The position numbers and the translations under genes were made by a program. Positions 1 to 5,322 of a stretch of DNA of 5,426 nucleotides are shown in pieces. Origin of the DNA: Bacteroidota bacterium (GTDB taxonomy: Bacteria; Bacteroidota; Ignavibacteria; Ignavibacteriales; Melioribacteraceae); contig JAKAMS010000198.1 of the NCBI GenBank assembly GCA_021812745.1, forward strand, positions 1 through 5,426, read 5' to 3'. Position 1 is the stretch's first letter; each line of letters starts with the position of its first letter. Under the pieces are notes generated by a model, which was not told the origin of the DNA, did no database searches, and saw only the letters and a list, made by a program, of their open reading frames with translations.

Positions 1-126
1 TTAGTTCTCGGGTTTGAATTTTATCCTTACAGTTTTGTTGAAGTGAAACCGCAGTTCAGAATCAACATGAGCGATCCCAACCAGAAGAGTAATTCAGTAG
101 TGGTGCAATTTCATTTTTGGTATTGA
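1..126 (+). CDS. 3' end of a probable outer-membrane beta-barrel protein (partial, enters from the left)
   Basis: Frame 1 of the plus strand is open from the first base to a TGA at 124-126, giving 41 residues. The tail has alternating hydrophobic and polar residues, with segments such as VEVKPQFRINMSDPNQK and VVVQFHFWY. A final beta-strand ending in an aromatic residue, preceded by alternating aromatics, is the usual C-terminal signature of outer-membrane barrels recognised by the BAM machinery. The 'V-E-V-K-P-Q-F-R' strand, 'DPNQK' turn and last strand read like the last hairpin of such a barrel. The minus strand over the same bases is broken by a TGA at 94-96. The start and most of the gene lie outside the window, so substrate and family cannot be named. 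It is convergent with the broken protease, with 71 bp between the two stops. The coding call is fairly secure and the barrel call is an inference. Confidence 0.7.
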   Translation, partial: LVLGFEFYPYSFVEVKPQFRINMSDPNQKSNSVVVQFHFWY

Positions 127-142
127 GGAAGTGTTTTCAGTA

Positions 143-167
143 AAGGCGACAAATTACAGCCGCCCTT
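143..167. terminator. weak hairpin between convergent genes
   Basis: AAGGCGAC (143-150) and GCCGCCCTT (159-167) can pair imperfectly, with one A-C mismatch and one bulged C, around an 8-nt loop. CTTCTTT follows on the plus strand. It lies in the 71-bp gap between two convergent stops, where a shared terminator would be expected. The stem is imperfect and there is no real T-run, so this is only a candidate. Confidence 0.22.
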
Positions 168-197
168 CTTTCATCTTTCGCTGTATATCGCATGATA

Positions 198-1910
198 CTA
201 TTTCATCAGCAGCATTTTCTTGGTGATTGAATTTGTACCAGATGTTAAATTGTAGAAATATACTCCGCTTGGTAAGTTGCTTGCATTGAACTCAACTTCA
301 TATTTACCCGCTTCATAAATGCCTTCCGCAAGAATTTGAATTTCTCTTCCCAGTACGTCAAACACCTTTAATTTGATCTCACTCTTCTGCGGAAGCGAGA
401 AACTAATCTTTGCTGTTGGATTGAACGGGTTGGGATAGTTATCATATAATGCTGTTTCTTTTGGCAGAACTAATATTGTCTCAAGATTTCCTTCTTTCTG
501 TAAGCTGGTTTTTTCATATCTGCCGACGGTCTTTAATATGTATGCTGTATTATCGTTATTAGTATTTTGCTTTGTTTCATATTTGAATTTTATTTCTTCA
601 CCAGGAAGAATGTCTCCGTATTGTTTATCTGCTGCTGCAAACAATGAAGCAATTTCTCCGGCTTTGCCGTGTTGAGCACTTAAAAGATTCAGTTTTTCTG
701 CCTTTGCGGTTTTCTCATTTTTTACTAGTGCAAAATAATCTAAGACCAGGTCTTTACTAAATGCTATTTCTATATCACCAGACGGAACAACTTTTATCTT
801 TTTGCATACAGTACTTAGTTGGGGGCGGAAATAATATAAATCACTTAAGTTATTGTTGGCTACAGACAACTCTTCTGCATTATACAATTGTGCATAAAAA
901 ACGCTGTATAATTCTTCAGCATTTCCCGGGTACTTGATTTTCATTCTGTCACCTTTTTTAACCGTCAATTTTAAACTATCCTTGTCTGCAAGTATATTGG
1001 TTACATCCAGACTGCCATTTAGGATAATCTGATTGGGCGTCGCAAGTTTCTTGTAGTTTACCACTTCACCTTCTTCAGTAACCGCGATAAATTCATTTGG
1101 GTTGGCTTTAACTTCCCACAATTCTACTTGATCTAAATCGGTATGACCTTTTGCTTGATCTGCTTCGTGTATTGAAAATTTAACCACATTACCTGCCTTG
1201 CCGTCAGTCTGGTTTTCCGGGGTGACTTCTTTATTAATCAAGTAATAATCCGTTACATCAACGCCGGGATTATCTACCGAAGAAACCAAGACCGGGTTTT
1301 CATCCGTTAGTACTCCGTTAGTTGCAAATGCAAGACTTGCAGGACCATAACCGTAAAGGGCTGTATGCAACTGGTATGTTTTTGTATCTGATCCGTAAGG
1401 ATTTGAAGCTGTGCAGGTTATAAAAATACCATGGCTTGTATTATAAGGAAGATAATAATGTACTTGACAACTGCTGCCATTGGGTGTAAGGACAACAGTC
1501 ATTGCTGGGTAATGTGTTTCCGACCATGAATATGTCATGGGTTCAGTTCCCTGTGAAAGATGAGTATATACGTATCCTGTTCCTCCATTGTAAAGCGGAT
1601 CTGGATCTTGAGAGAAGTAAGCTATTATTGGTGGGAGAGGTGCTACGTTTCCAAGATTTGGTTTATATTGTCCAACAATAGCGTCCATTCGATCACGTTG
1701 TCCTGCCGTAAATTCATACATGCAAGGATCATTTGTATAATTCAAAAAGTTATGTATAGGATCAAGTCCGGTCTGAGGACATGTGTCGGAATTATTTGGA
1801 CAGCCATAGTTGACTTGATGATAGGGGGTATCGTCAACAGCATCGCCAGGGGAATTACAGCCATTCTGGAATGTATGATAAAGGCCTAAATAATGTCCAA
1901 CTTCATGAAC
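198..1910 (-). CDS. C-terminal fragment of the protease: zinc motif, Ig-like region, T9SS type A sorting domain
   Basis: The frame is open for 570 codons, from GTT at 1910 to the TAG at 198-200, and is preceded directly by a TAG. No ATG or ribosome site starts it. The TTG at 1745 lies inside the catalytic domain and is not a credible start. It opens with [11 protein letters not shown] (codons 1907-1875), the HExxHxxGxxH zinc site with three histidine ligands and the general-base Glu. Four cysteines, DTP and GLDPIHNF follow, then CMYEFTAGQ, whose Met lies 52 residues after the last zinc histidine and is probably the Met-turn. A PKD/Ig-like segment begins near PPIIAYF (about 1640) and runs to about 1370. 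A second beta-rich stretch holds a '[11 protein letters not shown]' segment. The last 84 residues (201-452) are the sorting domain: [39 protein letters not shown], and the basic end KKMLLMK. That domain directs export through the T9SS and is normally cleaved or anchored at the surface. All these elements are well preserved, suggesting recent breakage. Confidence 0.8.
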   Translation of the reverse strand, partial: VHEVGHYLGLYHTFQNGCNSPGDAVDDTPYHQVNYGCPNNSDTCPQTGLDPIHNFLNYTNDPCMYEFTAGQRDRMDAIVGQYKPNLGNVAPLPPIIAYFSQDPDPLYNGGTGYVYTHLSQGTEPMTYSWSETHYPAMTVVLTPNGSSCQVHYYLPYNTSHGIFITCTASNPYGSDTKTYQLHTALYGYGPASLAFATNGVLTDENPVLVSSVDNPGVDVTDYYLINKEVTPENQTDGKAGNVVKFSIHEADQAKGHTDLDQVELWEVKANPNEFIAVTEEGEVVNYKKLATPNQIILNGSLDVTNILADKDSLKLTVKKGDRMKIKYPGNAEELYSVFYAQLYNAEELSVANNNLSDLYYFRPQLSTVCKKIKVVPSGDIEIAFSKDLVLDYFALVKNEKTAKAEKLNLLSAQHGKAGEIASLFAAADKQYGDILPGEEIKFKYETKQNTNNDNTAYILKTVGRYEKTSLQKEGNLETILVLPKETALYDNYPNPFNPTAKISFSLPQKSEIKLKVFDVLGREIQILAEGIYEAGKYEVEFNASNLPSGVYFYNLTSGTNSITKKMLLMK

Positions 1911-2287
1911 CTATGTTGAGGATCCACTGCAAGGGAATTAGTCATGTTAGTTTCTGATTGGGAAAGACGGCTCGAATTATGCCATGAATCATTTTGTGTT
2001 CGTGTAATCCCAAATAAATAGAATGAATACCTTGTTCCAGAATATGAATTATTCATTACATTGATTTGCTCTTGAAGTTGACTATCTGATACATTACCGT
2101 TTCCATTACTGGCATAAACAACATGAAAAATCACCGGTATGCTTATGTTACTTGAAATCTTATATAAAGCATTTCCATTGATAACCTGTGAGGCATCGGG
2201 TGTCGCACAACGTTGTATTTGGCTAAAGCATATTTGATAAAAAGAAATCAAATACAAAATGATAATAATAAAGATGTGCTTTTTCAT
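1886..2287 (-). CDS. N-terminal fragment of the protease: signal peptide and start of the M43 catalytic domain
   Basis: The frame encodes 133 residues from an ATG at 2287. Residues 1-22 ([20 protein letters not shown]) form a signal peptide with two lysines and a long Ile/Leu core, giving Sec export, likely cleaved just after FS-Q. There is almost no propeptide. The catalytic domain starts with [13 protein letters not shown], the first strand of M43 enzymes, then [20 protein letters not shown] (helix) and [14 protein letters not shown], all typical of the fungal MEP1/cytophagalysin branch. After SLAVDPQH the frame runs into seven out-of-frame residues (RFMKLDII) that overlap the zinc motif in the next frame, and stops at 1886-1888. 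The purine-rich AGAGGGA a few bases before ATG is a plausible weak ribosome site. Without the zinc histidines this piece cannot be a protease. It would be exported as a truncated domain, if made at all. Confidence 0.78.
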   Translation of the reverse strand: MKKHIFIIIILYLISFYQICFSQIQRCATPDASQVINGNALYKISSNISIPVIFHVVYASNGNGNVSDSQLQEQINVMNNSYSGTRYSFYLFGITRTQNDSWHNSSRLSQSETNMTNSLAVDPQHRFMKLDII

Positions 2288-2355
2288 TTTTCCCTCTATG
2301 TTTAAATTTATAAGACTGTGTTGAAGATTTTGTTAAGATATTTAAGAACAATTGC

Positions 2356-2796
2356 TTAAAGCTGCTGTAATATTATTTTAAAAAGTTTCCACCGACCAGA
2401 ATATTCTGGTGTTTTCAACTGCTTTTGTTTTACAATAAAAAATAATTGAGGGTTATCTAAAAAAGTATTTGTGTTAATGAAATGAAGAGTATCCGCTTTT
2501 AAAGTGAAACTCCCAGAATAATTTGTGTTTTGTGCACTATAATTGGAACCGATGCTATCAGGGATATATAAATAACCTTTTACTTTATAATCTGAGGTCA
2601 ACTCTGCAGTTAAGTTCCCACCCTTTGCAAGAATATCAACACCCCCATCAAGTTGGCCTGGTTCAAAGAATGTAACAGCTTTATATGAACCATAAAATTG
2701 ATCATTCTCGGGTAAATTTTTCTCATTACATTTAATAAATAATATGAACAATGTAATAAAGAATAAATAAGTCAAAACCCTTTTTAATAGTAACAT
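2356..2796 (-). CDS. small exported protein, possible lipoprotein, function unknown
   Basis: The frame encodes 146 residues. The start is well fixed: AGGAGGA lies 4-5 bases before ATG. Residues 1-22 are a typical export signal (K5, R6, then a hydrophobic run LTYLFFITLFILFI) followed by Lys-Cys23. Cys23 followed by Asn, Glu and Lys resembles a lipoprotein anchor, but Lys at position -1 is a poor fit to the lipobox, so a plain secreted form or an N-terminal anchor is possible. The remaining ~120 residues look beta-rich, with alternating hydrophobics: FYGSYKAVTFF, GNLTAELTSDYKVKGYLYIPD, YSGSFTLKADTLHFI, YSGRWKLFKIIL. That order of strands, with a 'G-x-Y/W' near both ends, is reminiscent of small lipocalin-like proteins, though I do not recognise a named family. 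It lies 57 bp after the 230-residue gene and 68 bp before the protease remnant, so joint transcription is possible. Confidence 0.8.
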   Translation of the reverse strand: MLLLKRVLTYLFFITLFILFIKCNEKNLPENDQFYGSYKAVTFFEPGQLDGGVDILAKGGNLTAELTSDYKVKGYLYIPDSIGSNYSAQNTNYSGSFTLKADTLHFINTNTFLDNPQLFFIVKQKQLKTPEYSGRWKLFKIILQQL

Positions 2797-2800
2797 TGAT

Positions 2801-2807
2801 TCCTCCT
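2801..2807 (-). promoter_or_regulatory. strong ribosome binding site for the 146-residue exported protein
   Basis: On the minus strand AGGAGGA (2807-2801) is followed by ATCA and the ATG at 2796. This near-perfect Shine-Dalgarno match fixes the start of the gene. It is stronger than what precedes the protease remnant or the flavoenzyme. Confidence 0.75.
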
Positions 2808-2825
2808 ACTAAAATTTTACTTGCC

Positions 2826-2844
2826 GTCAAGGTCCAACCTTGAC
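2826..2844. terminator. perfect 8-bp hairpin between two minus-strand genes
   Basis: GTCAAGGT (2826-2833) and ACCTTGAC (2837-2844) form a perfect 8-bp stem around the 3-nt loop CCA. It begins 10 bp past the TAA of the 230-residue gene. On the minus strand it is followed by GGCAAGTAAAATTTT, not a clean T-run, so it is at best a weak Rho-independent terminator. It could instead be a transcript-stabilising hairpin between cistrons or a REP-like repeat. Confidence 0.45.
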
Positions 2845-2853
2845 CATTATCAT

Positions 2854-3546
2854 TTATTTCGCCGGCTGCTCTTCTGCTTTCTTCGCATCTTTCTTTCCGC
2901 TCACTGCCCAAGGGGATTTAAACACTTCCAAATCAGCGGCGCTGTCTGCGTATGCTTTTCTTCCCACTTTGTTTATGTCGTTCACACGGTCATAGAGTTT
3001 TTGGTATGCAGCGATACGTTCTTGAGTGTACTGCGGACGGTTTTTCTTCAAAGTCTCCTGGTCGTTATTTAACTTGTCAATTGCGGCAAATAAAGTTTCT
3101 CCCTGCTGTTTGTAACCGTCCGTCATTCCTTTTTCTTTCAGCTTTGCTTCGTACTTATCTATCAAGTTGCAAATGTTGGGAATCACTTCCAGCATAGTTT
3201 TTTCATCGCGCTTAGCTTTGCCGAATTTAACCAATGGAAATTCTTTTGCCGCTTCCGGATTATCCGGGAATGCAAGTTCCATTCGCAGCTTCACGCCGTC
3301 TCCCCACTTGCCCGCTTCTGCTAACTTTACATTTTTCTCTACGGTAGTAACTTCCATTTTCTTTGTATACTCTTCATCGCTCATGTAATGCGACGCAGTT
3401 AGAATCTCCGCATCGAAGCCGTCAAAATAGGCGGCGTCCATGCCAAACTGAGCCAGCCTTTCTTTGGCTCTTCCTATTCCGGAAATTGTTTTTGCCGTCT
3501 CAAGAATATCTTGTTCGGGCACAACTAACTTTGCTTTCTTTGCCAT
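2854..3546 (-). CDS. hypothetical lysine-rich, mostly helical protein of 230 residues
   Basis: I do not recognise a family. The ATG at 3546 is supported by GGGAGG about 6 bases upstream. The protein has no signal peptide and no membrane segment, so it is probably cytoplasmic. It is rich in Lys, Glu and Ala and looks largely alpha-helical: helix about 12-32 (ILETAKTISGIGRAKERLAQ), acidic segment 42-60 (DGFDAEILTASHYMSDEEY), long helices about 115-136 (EKTMLEVIPNICNLIDKYEA) and 147-165, and helix about 172-206 (QYTQERIAAYQKLYDRVNDI). It has one cysteine (C126) and a disordered basic tail from about 213 (SGKKDAKKAEEQPAK). The 'SGIGRAKERL' stretch superficially resembles a helix-hairpin-helix DNA-binding loop, but that is too short to rely on. 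The gene looks more GC-rich than the AT-rich exported protein downstream. A 21-bp tandem repeat array ends 38 bp before its ribosome site, so transcription probably starts in or beside that array. It is clearly coding by composition and start signal. Confidence 0.85.
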   Translation of the reverse strand: MAKKAKLVVPEQDILETAKTISGIGRAKERLAQFGMDAAYFDGFDAEILTASHYMSDEEYTKKMEVTTVEKNVKLAEAGKWGDGVKLRMELAFPDNPEAAKEFPLVKFGKAKRDEKTMLEVIPNICNLIDKYEAKLKEKGMTDGYKQQGETLFAAIDKLNNDQETLKKNRPQYTQERIAAYQKLYDRVNDINKVGRKAYADSAADLEVFKSPWAVSGKKDAKKAEEQPAK

Positions 3547-3552
3547 TTGAAA

Positions 3553-3558
3553 CCTCCC
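3553..3558 (-). promoter_or_regulatory. ribosome binding site for the 230-residue protein
   Basis: The minus strand reads GGGAGG (3558-3553), then TTTCAA, then ATG at 3546. The 6-base spacing is good and supports this start. Confidence 0.65.
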
Positions 3559-3593
3559 TCTTAATTGTTTTTGGCTGTTTATTATTAACCGTA

Positions 3594-3887
3594 CTTGGAA
3601 TAAATCTTATTTATCTTCTACTATACTTTCATCAGCTAGGAATACAATTTCATAAACTTTCCCTAAGCTCGTAAGTACTTGGAATATGATTTCAGCATCT
3701 TTCCACATGCCTGCAAACACCCGGAATGTGATTTCTTATACTTTCCCTATGCTTGCAACTACTTGGAATATGATTTCAGCATCTTTCCACATGATTTCAA
3801 GTACTTTCCCTATGCTTGCAACTACTTGGAATATGATTTCAAGCATTTTCCCAATGATTTCACTGCCTTGGAATGCTCTAAAAAGGA
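3594..3887. repeat. phased 21-bp tandem repeat array, about 14 units of two alternating types
   Basis: Fourteen consecutive 21-bp blocks fit from 3594 to 3887 without a gap. Type A begins CTTTCC (3657, 3699, 3741, 3783, 3804; TTTTCC at 3846). Type B begins CTTGGAAT (3594, 3678, 3762, 3825, 3867) or a variant (3636 CTAGGAAT, 3720 CCCGGAAT). Types alternate A-B, giving a 42-bp higher-order unit, except that 3783 and 3804 are both type A, as if one B unit were lost. The core ATGATTTCA sits at unit position 9-17 at 3686, 3770, 3791, 3833 and 3854. Exact long copies are 40 bp (3739-3778 = 3802-3841) and 34 bp (3676-3709 = 3760-3793). The block at 3615 is degenerate, and blocks past 3888 are barely recognisable. 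Since 21 is a multiple of three, all frames stay partly open, which creates several spurious reading frames on both strands. It lies between the flavoenzyme and the 230-residue gene. No repeat/spacer structure of a CRISPR is present. Confidence 0.92.
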
Positions 3888-4264
3888 CTCTAAATGCCTT
3901 TTAAGGATCATTTTCCGCTTAAATTGAATCTTTTGCAATTTTGCTGCTATGTATGTGAAAGTATTAATAGTTCTTTCGGAAGGTTTATTTTGAGTTAAAT
4001 AGAATCTGGTATTTCTAACTAACCAAAACAATGTTGAGGAAAAATGTAAGAAGGGGCGTTCAAAGTTAGTAAGAAAAGAAAAAGGTTCTGCCTTTTTGCA
4101 AACGCCTAATCGGTATGAAATAATAGTAGTGATAAAGGCTCCCGTAATTTTTAATCAACTTGATCTTTGGATTTCATCCCCGAGAGTTACCCTATAGTGA
4201 TGTTGAAATCTGGAATTAATGTATTGTTGATACTAACGCAAGTCAAGATAAAAAATGCTGCATC
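3888..4264. other. gene-poor spacer between the tandem array and the MITE-like element
   Basis: I see no convincing gene. A minus-strand frame is open from 4154 to 3822 (about 110 codons) but has no ATG-plus-ribosome-site start. Its only listed start would be a TTG at 4031, its composition is unlike a folded protein, and it runs into the tandem array before stopping. A 38-codon plus-strand frame near 4164-4280 runs into the left end of the MITE-like element and is not supported either. The one structured feature is the nested hairpin around 4055-4106. Confidence 0.6.
4079..4097. terminator. A-tract/T-tract hairpin, candidate bidirectional terminator
   Basis: AAAAAGG (4079-4085) and CCTTTTT (4091-4097) form a 7-bp stem around TTCTG. 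The A and T runs would give a U-tract in either direction. It is nested inside a wider inverted repeat, GGCGTT (4055-4060) against AACGCC (4101-4106). The stem has only two G-C pairs, so terminator strength is doubtful. It lies about 280 bp downstream of the flavoenzyme stop. Confidence 0.35.
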
Positions 4265-4268
4265 TTTA

Positions 4269-4366
4269 GAGGGTGTGTGATAATTCTGTTTTGTTGAAAA
4301 AATGTTTCAATTTTATTTTAAAAACGAATCCCAAATTCTTTTGACGCCCTATTTTCACACACCCTC
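4269..4366. mobile_element. 98-bp MITE-like element with 13-bp inverted ends and TTTA target duplication
   Basis: AGAGGGTGTGTGA (4268-4280) is matched exactly in inverse by TCACACACCCTCT (4355-4367). After one mismatch, three more bases (AAT) also pair, giving 16 of 17. If the element proper starts at GAGGG (4269) and ends at CCCTC (4366), the bases immediately outside are TTTA on both sides (4265-4268 and 4367-4370), as expected for a 4-bp target-site duplication. The inside is very AT-rich and too short to encode a transposase, so it would depend on a transposase supplied elsewhere by an IS with the same ends. The GAGGGTGTGTGA ends recall those of DDE-transposase insertion sequences, but I cannot assign a family. 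It sits 14 bp past the stop of the flavoenzyme gene. Its transcript could fold into a long hairpin and serve as that gene's terminator. Confidence 0.6.
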
Positions 4367-4380
4367 TTTAGTAATGGGTC

Positions 4381-5322
4381 TTATACGATTTTGTATATAG
4401 CTTCATCAAATTCTTTAATTAATTTTTTCATCAAATCTTTAACAGAAAGAATTTCTTTTATCAATCCGGCGCCCTGACCCGCTTCCATCATTCCGTTTTG
4501 TTCATCTCCCTCAAAAATTCCTAACCGTTCTCGTTTCTCTCCGAGTAATTCCAAAAGTTTTTGTTTATCTGCACCATTGGCTTCTGCCTGATAAACAGTT
4601 TTTGTGAATTCATTTTTTATCATTCGTGCCATTCCGATCTTTTTCAAGACTAGAATTGTGTCGTTATCTTTTGCTTCAACCACTTTTTGTTTGTAAACGG
4701 GATGAGCGGAAGATTCTTCCGTTACGGCGAAACGTGTTCCGATTTGCACTCCTTCGGCGCCGAGTGAAAGTGCCGCAAGAATTCCGCGACCGTCTGCGAT
4801 TCCGCCGGCTGCAATGACTGGAATTTTCAAAGCGTCAACGAGTTGGGGTATCAAACAGAAAGTTGTAATCTCATCGGCGCCGTTATGTCCGCCCGCTTCA
4901 ACGCCTTCACCAACAACCGCATCGCAGCCGACACTTTCCGCTTTGAGCGCATATTTTAATGACGGCACAACGTGAACAACTTTAATGTCATTCTTTTTCA
5001 GTTGATCAATAAATTTGCCGGGATGACCCGCTGATGTGAAAACAATCGTTACGTTCTCTTCAATCACTGTGTTAATCAATTCTTGCGCATCGCCTCTAAG
5101 CAACGGTACGTTTACTCCAAATGGTTTTTCTGTTGCGGCGTTACATTTTCTTATGTGTTCTCGTAGCAGATCCTGTTTCATTGAACCGGAGCCAATCAAT
5201 CCTAACGCGCCATTGTTAGATACGGCAGATGCAAGTTTCCATCCGCTTGCCCATACCATTCCTGCCTGAATTATTGGATACTCAATTTGAAGAAGCTGGG
5301 TTATTCTGTTCTCAATTTTCAT
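4381..5322 (-). CDS. nitronate monooxygenase / FabK-like FMN-dependent TIM-barrel enzyme
   Basis: The frame encodes 313 residues, close to full family length. It starts MKIENRITQLLQIEYPIIQAGM, the standard opening of the nitronate monooxygenase (2-nitropropane dioxygenase) and FabK family. Visible landmarks in order are QAGM 19-22, the GALGLIGSG turn 38-46, PFGVNVPLL 67-75 (phosphate/flavin side), TSAGHP 96-101, EGVEAGGHNG 139-148 with the conserved His146, IPVIAAGGIADGRG 167-180 and GAEGVQIGTRF 188-198 (FMN phosphate loops), then a C-terminal cap with GQGAGLI 282-288. Members bind FMN in a (beta/alpha)8 barrel. They either oxidise alkyl nitronates such as propionate-3-nitronate or, as FabK, reduce enoyl-ACP with NAD(P)H. 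Both subgroups share the motifs seen, so the substrate is not decided here. No fatty-acid genes are adjacent, which slightly favours nitronate detoxification. It is cytoplasmic. Residues 218-265 form a charged helical insert typical of the C-terminal part. No strong ribosome site precedes ATG (GAAATCAAA), common in this phylum. Confidence 0.9.
   Translation of the reverse strand: MKIENRITQLLQIEYPIIQAGMVWASGWKLASAVSNNGALGLIGSGSMKQDLLREHIRKCNAATEKPFGVNVPLLRGDAQELINTVIEENVTIVFTSAGHPGKFIDQLKKNDIKVVHVVPSLKYALKAESVGCDAVVGEGVEAGGHNGADEITTFCLIPQLVDALKIPVIAAGGIADGRGILAALSLGAEGVQIGTRFAVTEESSAHPVYKQKVVEAKDNDTILVLKKIGMARMIKNEFTKTVYQAEANGADKQKLLELLGEKRERLGIFEGDEQNGMMEAGQGAGLIKEILSVKDLMKKLIKEFDEAIYKIV

Larger units (their letters stand above)
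198..2287 (-). pseudogene. broken secreted M43-type zinc metalloprotease with T9SS sorting domain
   Basis: Two adjacent minus-strand frames make one protein when joined. The first (2287-1886) carries a signal peptide and the N-terminal catalytic subdomain. The second (1910-198) starts with the zinc motif [12 protein letters not shown] and ends in a T9SS sorting domain. The order of signal peptide, M43 (cytophagalysin/pappalysin-type) catalytic domain, Ig/PKD-like region and type A sorting domain is standard for exported proteases of this group. The break lies at about 1910-1915. After '...LAVDPQH' relatives continue with 'LNIYT', a glycine-rich strand, a 'DGVV' strand and 'YNLG', and only then reach 'THEVGH'. 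Here HEVGH follows at once in a different frame, with an in-frame TAG at 1911-1913. This implies loss of roughly 50-60 codons plus a frame change, not a simple one-base slip. The edge strand of the active-site cleft would be lost, so an active protease is unlikely. The alternative is an assembly collapse. The missing-segment length is from knowledge of the family, not measured. Confidence 0.82.

Noticed and set aside
1743..1754. Loss of the Met-turn in the protease because NFLNY has Leu where relatives have Met
   Set aside because: The methionine in CMYEF, 52 residues after the last zinc histidine, is more likely the Met-turn residue and is present.
1886..1915. Programmed ribosomal frameshift joining the two protease fragments
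   Set aside because: No slippery heptamer or following structure is evident, and a frameshift would still leave out the roughly 50-60 residues that relatives have at this point.
2821..3674. Several plus-strand reading frames opposite the 230-residue gene
   Set aside because: They are antisense shadows. The minus-strand frame has a good ribosome site, full continuity and protein-like composition.
3594..3887. CRISPR-like array
   Set aside because: The 21-bp units are contiguous, with no unique spacers between repeats, and no cas gene is present.
3679..3927. Plus-strand 82-codon reading frame through the tandem array
   Set aside because: It starts at TTG with an in-frame TAA just upstream (3664-3666), has no ribosome site, and its Phe/Tyr/Cys heptads follow from the 21-bp repeat keeping frames open.
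3822..4154. Minus-strand open frame of about 110 codons
   Set aside because: No ATG with a ribosome site; the composition does not resemble a folded protein; it ends inside the tandem array. Kept only as a note under the gene-poor spacer.
4164..4280. Short plus-strand frame ending ...NAASLEGV
   Set aside because: Only about 38 codons between stops, ends within the inverted repeat of the MITE-like element, no ribosome site, and no family recognised.
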